Positions 35,782-43,055 of a DNA stretch of 64,000 bases are shown here, piece by piece (positions within the stretch are counted from its first letter, which is position 1; every line of letters begins with the position of its first letter). A program made the position numbers and the translations under genes. The stretch is taken from assembly GCF_020166345.1 (NCBI RefSeq), contig NZ_JAIUJS010000004.1:62001-126000 (forward strand), in the 5' to 3' direction. Below the pieces are notes generated by a model that made no database searches, was not told the origin of the DNA, and saw nothing but the letters and a program-made list of their open reading frames with translations. The DNA is from Winogradskyella vincentii. Lineage in GTDB: Bacteria > Bacteroidota > Bacteroidia > Flavobacteriales > Flavobacteriaceae.

Positions 35782-36873
35782 TTATTTAATAAGGTGATTT
35801 GAAAAATGATAATATGCCGCACAGGCCCCTTCAGAAGAAACCATTGGAGCTCCAAGAGGATTTGAAGGGTTGCAAGCCTTGCCAAATTGCTTACACTGAT
35901 TTGGTTTTTTAATTCCTTTAAGTATATCACTTGCTATACAATCTGAATTCTCTACAACCTTGATATTTTGAATACCAAACTTGTGCTCAGCGTCAAAATC
36001 CTTGAAAGATTTGGTCATAACATAACCGCTATTTGGAATTTCGCCTATACCACGCCATTCTCTATTTCCAATTTCGAAAATTTGATTAATGACTGCTTTG
36101 GCAGCCATATTACCTTCTTCTTTAACAGCTCTCGAATATTGATTCTCAACTTTATAGGTTTTATTCTCTAACTGTTTAATGGCCATATAAATCCCCTCTA
36201 CTAAATCTACAGGTTCAAATCCAGTTACCACTATTGGTATTTTGTATTTCTCTGCTAGATTATGATATTCCTCATAACCCATTATTGTGCAGACATGACC
36301 TGCCGCCAAAAACGCATTAACGTTACAAAACTTATCATCTAGTATAGCTTCCATTGCAGGTGGCACTAATACATGAGAAACCAAAATAGAATAATTCTTT
36401 AAACCCAGTTTCTGAGCATGTAATACTGACAGCGCATTGGCTGGTGCGGTTGTTTCAAAACCAACGGCAAAAAAAACCACTTCTCTATTAGGGTTATTCT
36501 TCGCAACATTAACAGCCTCAATTGGAGAATATAAAATTCTTAAATCACCTCCATCTGCTTTAGCTTCCAAAAGGCTCTTTTTACTTCCTGGAACTCTCAC
36601 CATATCACCAAATGAACAGACAATAACATCATTCTCAAGCAATTCAATAGCTTTGTCAATTAAGTTTAATGGTGTTACGCAAACTGGACATCCAGGACCA
36701 TGAATCATGCGAACATTTTCAGGCAAAAGATCTAAGATTCCATTTTTAACCAAACTGTGGGTTTGACCACCACAGATTTCCATAATATTCCAAGGTTGAG
36801 TAACGCTTTCTTTGATTTTTCCTAAAAACCGTTTAGTTGCTTCTAAATTTCTATATTCATTTAAATATTTCAT
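35782..36873 (-). CDS. hypD: Hydrogenase maturation protein HypD
   Basis: A 363-residue HypD, the iron-sulfur scaffold on which the Fe(CN)2CO group is assembled with HypC. Conserved motifs are IMEICGGQTHSL with Cys near residue 34, IHGPGCPVCVTP (CxxC near 66-69) and FAVGFETTAPA. The C-terminal [4Fe-4S] ligand region holds four cysteines: CIASDI, QCKQFGKAC and EGACAAYYHF. Full length. Its start overlaps the hypF stop by four bases, so synthesis is coupled to HypF. Confidence 0.97.
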   Translation of the reverse strand: MKYLNEYRNLEATKRFLGKIKESVTQPWNIMEICGGQTHSLVKNGILDLLPENVRMIHGPGCPVCVTPLNLIDKAIELLENDVIVCSFGDMVRVPGSKKSLLEAKADGGDLRILYSPIEAVNVAKNNPNREVVFFAVGFETTAPANALSVLHAQKLGLKNYSILVSHVLVPPAMEAILDDKFCNVNAFLAAGHVCTIMGYEEYHNLAEKYKIPIVVTGFEPVDLVEGIYMAIKQLENKTYKVENQYSRAVKEEGNMAAKAVINQIFEIGNREWRGIGEIPNSGYVMTKSFKDFDAEHKFGIQNIKVVENSDCIASDILKGIKKPNQCKQFGKACNPSNPLGAPMVSSEGACAAYYHFSNHLIK

Positions 36874-39137
36874 GAATCTACGCCATTCAAATAATACATT
36901 ATTTGTCCTAAGGATATGTTCTCGTCATTTGGACTTAAGTTACGATTAAAAAACAACTCATACTCATTTCCAGCTATTTCCTTGAGCATATCCAAAAGAA
37001 CCGTATTTTGAAAAACACCTCCTGAACATGCAATACTTTTTATACCATTGTGGTTAGCCACATCTATGATGAGTTTAGCCAATGTGAATAAAAAATTACA
37101 TATTATTTGGGGTTTTTCTATTCCGCTATCAATATCTGATTGAACACCATTAATAATTGCATTGGCAGATAGATGGTCATTACCAAAAACTGAAGCATAA
37201 GAGTTACACTTTTTTAAATCATAACCAAGTACATGGTTTTCTAATTTTATGGCTGCCTCCCCTTCATATGTATTTATGTCACATATATCTAGCAATGAGG
37301 CTACAGCATCAAAAAGTCGTCCGACTGAAGAGGTCTTAAGTTTATTCTTTTTCTTAAGTTCTTTGTAAATTTTAGTCTCTTTCGGATTAAACTTTTTAGT
37401 CATGATCGAGGCAACTTCATCAACTAAAGAGAATAAAGACAGCCTAGGCTCCTTCGCCATTTTATCACCAGCCAACCAATCGTAGTAATCAAAATGTGCA
37501 ATACGCTGCATCTTGCCATTATGGTATTTAAAGAATTCTCCTCCCCATATTTGATGATCGTTACCAAAACCCGTACCGTCCCACACTACACCTAAAATTT
37601 CTTTTGGACTAGTAAACAAAGAATGTTCTGCTAATATAGATGCAAAATGAGCTTTATGATGTTGAATTTCTTGAAATTCTGCTCCTATAGATTCTGCCAG
37701 TTCCTTACCAAATAATGTGCTTTGGTATGAAGGATGTTTATCTACCAAAACTACAGCAGGTTTTTGCTGGAAAATATTCATAAAACTGGATGATTCCTTA
37801 CCAAAACGCTCATAAACCCCGTAATTATCCAAATGACCTAGATACTGACTTATGTAGATATAATCGTTTGGCATATAGCTAATTGTGCTTTTTAGATGTG
37901 CACCCATGGCCATGACATTTTTCTTATTTTCAATCTTGGGAGCATAATAATTAGGCGCAAAACCTCTAGAACGCCTAAAAAGAACTCTTTCATTAGAATT
38001 ATTACTAACTTTTATAACCGAATCATCTTGAGGGTGTTCTATTTTAAGGTTATGTAACAGAAAATAATCTGCTATAGAACCAAGAAGTTCCAAGGCCTCT
38101 AAGTTATCACTTAAAACAGGAGAGCCACTAATATTACCACTTGTTGCAACAATAGGAAAATCAATTTCGTTGGCCAATAATTGTAAAAGAGGAGAATTAG
38201 GTAACATAACGCCCAATTGATTTAATCCTGGAGCTACACTAGATGCAATGGGAGTTTTGTTTTTAATTGAAGTTGGTATTATTACAATTGGTCGTTCTAC
38301 AGCAGTTAACTCTTTTTCAATATCCAAATTGATACTGAAGTGAGTTTTAAGCTTTTCAACTGATGGATATAGAAGCGCAAAAGGTTTTTCTGGACGATTT
38401 TTTTTCTGCCTCAATTTGCGTACTACATTATCATTTCTTGCATCACAGCATAACAAAAATCCACTTGTATTTTTAATAGCTATAATACTCTCCTCTATCA
38501 GTAATCTATGAATTGTATTAAATATTAATGCGTTGTTCGTAGATACAAGCTCTGACTCGTTATCTATTAATTTAAGTTGAATCCCACATTCTCCGCATGA
38601 ATTTGTTTGAGAATGAAAGCGTCTATTCCTAGGGTCGCTATATTCATTTTCACAAGCTTGGCACATTTTAAACTCGTCTATGCTTGTATGATGTCTTTCA
38701 AATGGAAACGTCTTAGTTATTGCCCATCGAGGACCACAGTGAACGCACGTAGTAAAAGGATAGTTATATCTGGCATTTTTAGGATCATTAATTTCGTTTT
38801 TACATTTATCGCATATACCAAAATCTGGAGTAAGTTGGAGATTTAACCCACTTGCATTCTCTGACGGAATTATCTTAAAATCTTTGAATTTTTTGTGATT
38901 AACTTCTGTGATATAGTGTTTATCAATTTTTGACAAAATAGGAGCTTCCTTTAGAAGAGCTTTATAAAATGAATCAACAATTTCTTTTGATGCCTGTGCA
39001 AAAATAATTACGCCTTCTTCATTGTTAGACACCGTACCATTTACATCTAACATTTCTGCTAAATTAAAGACAAAGGGACGAAAACCAACTCCTTGTACTT
39101 GACCCGATATTACTATTTTGACGGTTTGCAAACCCAT
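36870..39137 (-). CDS. hypF: Carbamoyltransferase HypF
   Basis: A 755-residue HypF with all four parts. An acylphosphatase domain (about 4-92; GQVQGVGFRPFVF) is followed by two zinc fingers (CDKC...CVHC and CQAC...CGEC, about 109-185). Then come a YrdC-like carbamoyl-AMP domain (about 200-385; KKNRPEKPFALL, ATSGNISGSP) and a Kae1-like transferase domain (HHKAHFAS, WDGTGFGND, CSGGVFQN). It makes carbamoyl adenylate from carbamoyl phosphate and ATP and passes the carbamoyl to HypE. It is first in the minus-strand hypFDE operon and divergent from hypA with 123 bases between starts. Confidence 0.97.
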   Translation of the reverse strand: MGLQTVKIVISGQVQGVGFRPFVFNLAEMLDVNGTVSNNEEGVIIFAQASKEIVDSFYKALLKEAPILSKIDKHYITEVNHKKFKDFKIIPSENASGLNLQLTPDFGICDKCKNEINDPKNARYNYPFTTCVHCGPRWAITKTFPFERHHTSIDEFKMCQACENEYSDPRNRRFHSQTNSCGECGIQLKLIDNESELVSTNNALIFNTIHRLLIEESIIAIKNTSGFLLCCDARNDNVVRKLRQKKNRPEKPFALLYPSVEKLKTHFSINLDIEKELTAVERPIVIIPTSIKNKTPIASSVAPGLNQLGVMLPNSPLLQLLANEIDFPIVATSGNISGSPVLSDNLEALELLGSIADYFLLHNLKIEHPQDDSVIKVSNNSNERVLFRRSRGFAPNYYAPKIENKKNVMAMGAHLKSTISYMPNDYIYISQYLGHLDNYGVYERFGKESSSFMNIFQQKPAVVLVDKHPSYQSTLFGKELAESIGAEFQEIQHHKAHFASILAEHSLFTSPKEILGVVWDGTGFGNDHQIWGGEFFKYHNGKMQRIAHFDYYDWLAGDKMAKEPRLSLFSLVDEVASIMTKKFNPKETKIYKELKKKNKLKTSSVGRLFDAVASLLDICDINTYEGEAAIKLENHVLGYDLKKCNSYASVFGNDHLSANAIINGVQSDIDSGIEKPQIICNFLFTLAKLIIDVANHNGIKSIACSGGVFQNTVLLDMLKEIAGNEYELFFNRNLSPNDENISLGQIMYYLNGVDS

Positions 39138-39192
39138 ATAATTCTATATCATAATAAGCAATGTAAAATAACATTAGTAAGATATGACATCA

Positions 39193-39208
39193 TATGATTT
39201 TTGTCATA
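39193..39208. promoter_or_regulatory. Crp/Fnr-type palindrome in the hypF-hypA intergenic region
   Basis: TATGA-TTTTTG-TCATA, with core TGA-N6-TCA, lies between divergent hypF and hypA. A TAACATTG element (39230-39237; 5 of 6 TAnnTTTG positions) starts exactly 29.5 bp from its centre on the hypA side, giving a site near -41.5 and a leader of about 19 bases. A shorter ATGACATCAT palindrome abuts on the left (39184-39193). It could also serve hypF. Confidence 0.62.
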
Positions 39209-39260
39209 CGATTTGTGGTAAAAATGAACTAACATTGGTATATCATTAAATGTAAAAGGC

Positions 39261-39602
39261 ATGCATGAATTGTCAATTGCAATGGGTATTGTAGATATTG
39301 CTGAAAAGGAGACAACAAAAGCTAACGCCAATAAAGTAAATCTTATAGAGCTGGAAATTGGCACTTTAGCAGGAATTGAATTTGAAGCTTTAGATTTTGT
39401 TTGGTCATCTGCAGTAAAGGGCACCATTTTAGAAAATGCTAAGAAGAAAATCACAAAAGTGAATGGAAGCGCAAAATGCCATGACTGCAGCATGGTTTTT
39501 CAATTAGATGATTTAATTGAAAATTGTCCAAGTTGCAAAAGCTATGCAAAAACAATTATCCAAGGCAAAGAACTAGTAGTTAAATCACTTGAGGTCTCTT
39601 AA
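39261..39602 (+). CDS. hypA: Hydrogenase nickel-insertion protein HypA
   Basis: A 113-residue HypA. It delivers nickel, together with the GTPase HypB, to the iron-loaded large subunit. The N-terminal MHELSIA holds His2, the nickel ligand. The zinc site is formed by two CxxC pairs, CHDC and CPSC, about residues 73-94. It is the first gene of the + strand half of the island and is separated from hoxF1 by 109 bases carrying another Crp/Fnr-like site. Confidence 0.95.
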   Translation: MHELSIAMGIVDIAEKETTKANANKVNLIELEIGTLAGIEFEALDFVWSSAVKGTILENAKKKITKVNGSAKCHDCSMVFQLDDLIENCPSCKSYAKTIIQGKELVVKSLEVS

Positions 39603-39641
39603 TTACATTTATTAAGTCACCCATTTTATAAATGTTCAAAT

Positions 39642-39659
39642 AAATGATGTAGGTCATTT
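39642..39659 (+). promoter_or_regulatory. Crp/Fnr-type palindrome and promoter of hoxF1
   Basis: AAATGA-TGTAGG-TCATTT has perfect six-base arms. A TAAATTTC element (39680-39687; 5 of 6) starts 29.5 bp from its centre, as at hypA. Start of transcription would be near 39692, twenty bases before the ATG at 39712. This supports that ATG as the true start of hoxF1. Confidence 0.62.
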
Positions 39660-39711
39660 ATTGAACTGTTTATCTTATATAAATTTCGCCATTAATCATA
39701 AGTCTCGTTTT

Positions 39712-41538
39712 ATGATACCAAATAACCACATTACCCAACGTACAAATTTAGTTAATGTTCTCTGGGACATTCAGAAAAAAAGACGGTTCATCAATAAAGA
39801 TGATATTGCCAAAATTGCAAACGAATTTGATATTTCTAAAACTGAGCTAGAAGGCATCATTTCGTTTTATCATTTCTTTCATTTTAAAGATGCAGGAAAG
39901 TACACCATTTACCTTAATTGCTCAACAATTTCAAAACTTCATAATTATCATGAGGTTAAGAAAGCATTTGAGGATGAATTAGGTATAAAAATGGGAAATA
40001 CAACCAAAGACAAAATGTTTGGCCTTTTTAAAACGTCATGTATTGGACTAAGTGACCAAGAAACGGCAGCACTTATTAACTATTACCCATTTACCAATTT
40101 AACGGCTGAAAAAGCAAGGACTGTAGTATCAAAAATTAGGGAAGGCCAGTCCTTACAATCAATTTGTGATTTTCCAAAAGATAACATACAGTATAAACCA
40201 AAGGATGAGAAAAAAACTATTTTTTTCAAACCTTTTAAGATGGGAGAAGGATTAGAGCAACTAAAAGACCTAAGTCCTGAGGACGTTATTAAAATGGTAG
40301 AAGACTCTAAACTATCTGGTAGAGGTGGTGCATTCTTTCCAACAGGAGTCAAATGGAAATTTTGTAGAAACAATGCTTCAGACCAAAAATATATTATCTG
40401 TAATGCTGATGAGGGTGAACCAGGCACCTTTAAAGATAGGGTTTTGTTGAACACCTATCCAGAATTGTTAATAGAAGGAATGGCAATTGCCGGTTATGCA
40501 GTTGGCGCCACTGAAGGATACATTTATCTGCGAGCAGAATATAAATACTTAAAAGATCGGATTGATAATGCCATAGAAAAATTCAAAAATGCCAAATTAC
40601 TTGGAAAGGAAATTCTAGGTATTGAGAATTTTAATTTCAATGTTAAAGTTTTTATGGGTGCTGGAGCATATGTATGTGGTGAAGAAACCGCACTCATCGC
40701 TTCAATGGAAGGCAAAAGAGGTGAACCAACAACCAAAGAATATTTTCCAGTAGAAAAGGGCTACTTAGGTAAACCAACAGTAGTAAACAATGTAGAAACT
40801 TTATGTGCAGTGCCAAGAATATTAGAAATAGGACTCAAGAACTACTTGTCTATAGGTACAGAATCAACACCTGGAACTAAACTGCTTAGCGTTTCTGGTG
40901 ACTGCACAAAACCAGGAGTTTATGAAATTGAATGGGGAATGAAGTTGAGAGACTTCCTTTCACTTATTGGTGCAAAAGACCCTCATATGATTCTCTTTAA
41001 TGGATTTGCTGGTGAATGTTTGTCCATGGTAGATTTTGATCGTGAAATTTCAGGTGAAAACCTATTATCAGAACAAATTCAATTTCAGTTTAAAGATCCT
41101 ATAGAATATGCCTATAAAATGAGTGGTGTAGGTCTTAGAAGTGGAGGTTCTTTTATGGTGTTCAATAAATCTAGGAGCATCATTTCAATTCTTAAAAATG
41201 TTACAGACTTCTTTGTAGCTGAATCCTGTGGCATATGTGTTCCTTGTAGAACCGGTAATTTCCTGTTATCAAGAAAGATAGATAAAATAAAACTTGGTCA
41301 TGGCAATAAGGCGGATATGGAGGAAATTCAAGAATGGAGCCATATCATTAAACAATCCAGTCGTTGTGGTCTAGGGAAAACATCAACCAATTGTTTATTG
41401 ACGGCAATGCTCAAGTTTCCTGAGGAGTTTGAAAAACTAACCCAGAATGAGAGTAATTTTAATGGCTCTTTTAATATTAATAAGGCCACACATAACTATG
41501 ATACTATAATCCAAGAAATAGAAAGTACTTATGACTAA
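39712..41538 (+). CDS. hoxF: NAD-reducing hydrogenase diaphorase subunit HoxF (copy 1, canonical pocket)
   Basis: A 608-residue HoxF, the flavin subunit that exchanges electrons with NAD(H). The N-terminal domain (1-130) is the HoxE/NuoE-like part with only Cys70 and Cys110 left, as I recall for the Ralstonia enzyme. The NuoF-like part has GRGGAFFPTGVKW (203-215), CNADEGEPGTFKDR (230-243), GAGAYVCGEETAL (316-328) with Glu324-Glu325, and Lys342/Phe345. The [4Fe-4S] ligands are Cys506, 509, 512 and 552. Relative to copy 2 it has a 24-residue insertion around 452-475. Start set at ATG 39712; the TTG at 39661 lies over the promoter. It overlaps hoxUY1 by eight bases. Confidence 0.95.
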   Translation: MIPNNHITQRTNLVNVLWDIQKKRRFINKDDIAKIANEFDISKTELEGIISFYHFFHFKDAGKYTIYLNCSTISKLHNYHEVKKAFEDELGIKMGNTTKDKMFGLFKTSCIGLSDQETAALINYYPFTNLTAEKARTVVSKIREGQSLQSICDFPKDNIQYKPKDEKKTIFFKPFKMGEGLEQLKDLSPEDVIKMVEDSKLSGRGGAFFPTGVKWKFCRNNASDQKYIICNADEGEPGTFKDRVLLNTYPELLIEGMAIAGYAVGATEGYIYLRAEYKYLKDRIDNAIEKFKNAKLLGKEILGIENFNFNVKVFMGAGAYVCGEETALIASMEGKRGEPTTKEYFPVEKGYLGKPTVVNNVETLCAVPRILEIGLKNYLSIGTESTPGTKLLSVSGDCTKPGVYEIEWGMKLRDFLSLIGAKDPHMILFNGFAGECLSMVDFDREISGENLLSEQIQFQFKDPIEYAYKMSGVGLRSGGSFMVFNKSRSIISILKNVTDFFVAESCGICVPCRTGNFLLSRKIDKIKLGHGNKADMEEIQEWSHIIKQSSRCGLGKTSTNCLLTAMLKFPEEFEKLTQNESNFNGSFNINKATHNYDTIIQEIESTYD

Positions 41539-42799
41539 TATTGTTAACATAACCATAGATGGCAAAAAGTACAAGGCGCAAAAAGGCAAGAACCTTGTTA
41601 ATGTTGCTAAAGAGAACGGATTATACATTCCTACTTTATGTCATTTTCGCGAAGTAGACCCTCCATTAGGAACCTGCAGAATTTGTACGGTTGAAGTTGA
41701 CGGCAAAACAACCTCTGGATGTACTACCAAGGTCTATGAAGGAATGAACGTAGAAATAAATAATCCTGAACTTTTAAATACCAGAAAGGCAATTATAGAA
41801 ATGTTGTTTGCTGAGGGAAATCATTTTTGCCCATCGTGCGAGAAGAGCGGCAATTGCGATATGCAAAATTTGGGATATGATATGGGAATCACCGTTTCAC
41901 GTTTTCCACATGTTTACAGCAAGAAGTTGGTTGATTTTACTTCAGACAGGATGATAATGGAGTCTAACAGATGTATTTTGTGTAAACGATGTGTGGAAGA
42001 AATTAAAACGAAAGACGGAAAAGATGTATTCTCATTTGTTAAAAGGGGTGTTGGTACAAGAGTACAAATAGATTATGAAGAAGAAGCCAAATTAACGGAT
42101 GAGGAGGCACTTTATGCTATGTCGATTTGCCCAGTGGGAGCAATTTTAGTAAAAGGTATAGCATATGAACAACCATTTGGTAAACGCAAGTATGATAAAG
42201 GTGGTAATTCTAAGCAGGTACTCATCAATGAAAAATTAAAAAGAAAATCTAAAGATGGCAAATTTGTTGTTGCCACTACTTCTCTAGCCGGTTGCTTTGG
42301 TTGTCATATGTCCTTACTGGATATTAATACGGAGTTATTAGATGTGTTAGAAATTGTAGAATTTAATAAATCACCATTAACGGATATCAAGAAGTTTAGT
42401 AAACAATGTGATATTGGACTTGTAGAAGGAGGTTGTGCAAATTCAGAAAACATTGAAGTACTTAAAGAGTTTAGGAAAAAATGTGACATCCTTGTAGTTT
42501 TCGGCGAATGTGCAATAATGGGTGGAATACCAGCTATGCGTAATTTTATATCACTTAAGGAATGTCTTGAGGAAGCTTACATAAATGGACTTACCACAGA
42601 ACTTGGAGCAAATGTTATCCCAAACCATGAGGATATACCAAAAATGCTAGATAAAGTATATCCATGTAATGAAATTGTAAAAGTCGATTATTTCATACCA
42701 GGATGTCCACCAAATGCAAATCATATATGGAAAGTTATAAAGAACATTCTTTTAGAGGAAGAATATTCTATAACCCATGAAGAATTTAAATATGATTAA
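41531..42799 (+). CDS. hoxU/hoxY: Fused HoxU-HoxY hydrogenase subunit (copy 1)
   Basis: A 422-residue fusion. Residues 1-235 match HoxU, the electron-wiring subunit. It has a plant-type [2Fe-2S] site (Cys37, 49, 52, 64), a His98-Cys100-Cys103-Cys109 cluster site and a CILCKRC...ICP site (Cys148, 151, 154, 200). After a basic linker (about 225-244), residues 245-422 match HoxY, the small hydrogenase subunit: GCFGC (Cys255, Cys258), GECAIMGG (Cys327) and IPGCPPNANHIW (Cys392) bind the proximal [4Fe-4S] cluster. HoxU and HoxY are separate proteins in the enzymes I know. It overlaps hoxF1 and is followed by a terminator, so this unit has no HoxH of its own. Confidence 0.95.
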   Translation: MTNIVNITIDGKKYKAQKGKNLVNVAKENGLYIPTLCHFREVDPPLGTCRICTVEVDGKTTSGCTTKVYEGMNVEINNPELLNTRKAIIEMLFAEGNHFCPSCEKSGNCDMQNLGYDMGITVSRFPHVYSKKLVDFTSDRMIMESNRCILCKRCVEEIKTKDGKDVFSFVKRGVGTRVQIDYEEEAKLTDEEALYAMSICPVGAILVKGIAYEQPFGKRKYDKGGNSKQVLINEKLKRKSKDGKFVVATTSLAGCFGCHMSLLDINTELLDVLEIVEFNKSPLTDIKKFSKQCDIGLVEGGCANSENIEVLKEFRKKCDILVVFGECAIMGGIPAMRNFISLKECLEEAYINGLTTELGANVIPNHEDIPKMLDKVYPCNEIVKVDYFIPGCPPNANHIWKVIKNILLEEEYSITHEEFKYD

Positions 42800-42837
42800 T
42801 TCAATGAAGTTTCAATAATAAATCAAAAATGATTATT

Positions 42838-42890
42838 AAAACAACATCAAAGATTATTAGAACCAAACTTCTTTGGTGTTGTTTATTTTT
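42838..42890 (+). terminator. Terminator between the two hox modules
   Basis: AAACAACATCAAAGA pairs with TCTTTGGTGTTGTTT (one wobble) across a 16-base loop and is followed by ATTTTTA. It lies 40 bases after the hoxUY1 stop, so hoxF1-hoxUY1 forms its own transcript, at least in part. Confidence 0.82.
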
Positions 42891-42936
42891 AAAACTATTT
42901 AAATTTTAAATGTAATTTTTATGATATCCTCAAAAT

Positions 42937-42954
42937 ACATGACAAAAATCATGT
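42937..42954 (+). promoter_or_regulatory. Crp/Fnr-type palindrome upstream of hoxF2
   Basis: ACATGA-CAAAAA-TCATGT has perfect six-base arms; its reverse complement shares the 14-base core ATGATTTTTGTCAT with the hypA site. At the 29.5-bp distance the sequence TTATTTTA matches TAnnTTTG only in part (4 of 6). A better TACATTTA sits five bases closer. The leader to the ATG would be about 70 bases. No other long feature is visible in this 256-base gap besides the terminator. Confidence 0.58.
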
Positions 42955-43055
42955 CTTTTTTAAATTATTTACATTTATTTTATTACGTGAATCTACCCTA
43001 GCCAGATTTGCATTACGTTCTTTAATTAAATGATCAGGTCTTAAATGAACTAATT

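Noticed and set aside
39661..39711. TTG start extending HoxF1 by 17 residues
   Set aside because: This stretch contains the likely -7 element and start of transcription; the ATG at 39712 gives the same leader length as at hypA and aligns with other HoxF proteins.
39712..40101. Missing cysteines in the HoxE-like N-terminal domain of both HoxF copies as a novel defect
   Set aside because: As I recall it, Ralstonia-type HoxF also lacks the full four-cysteine motif here, so this is a family trait, not a novelty.
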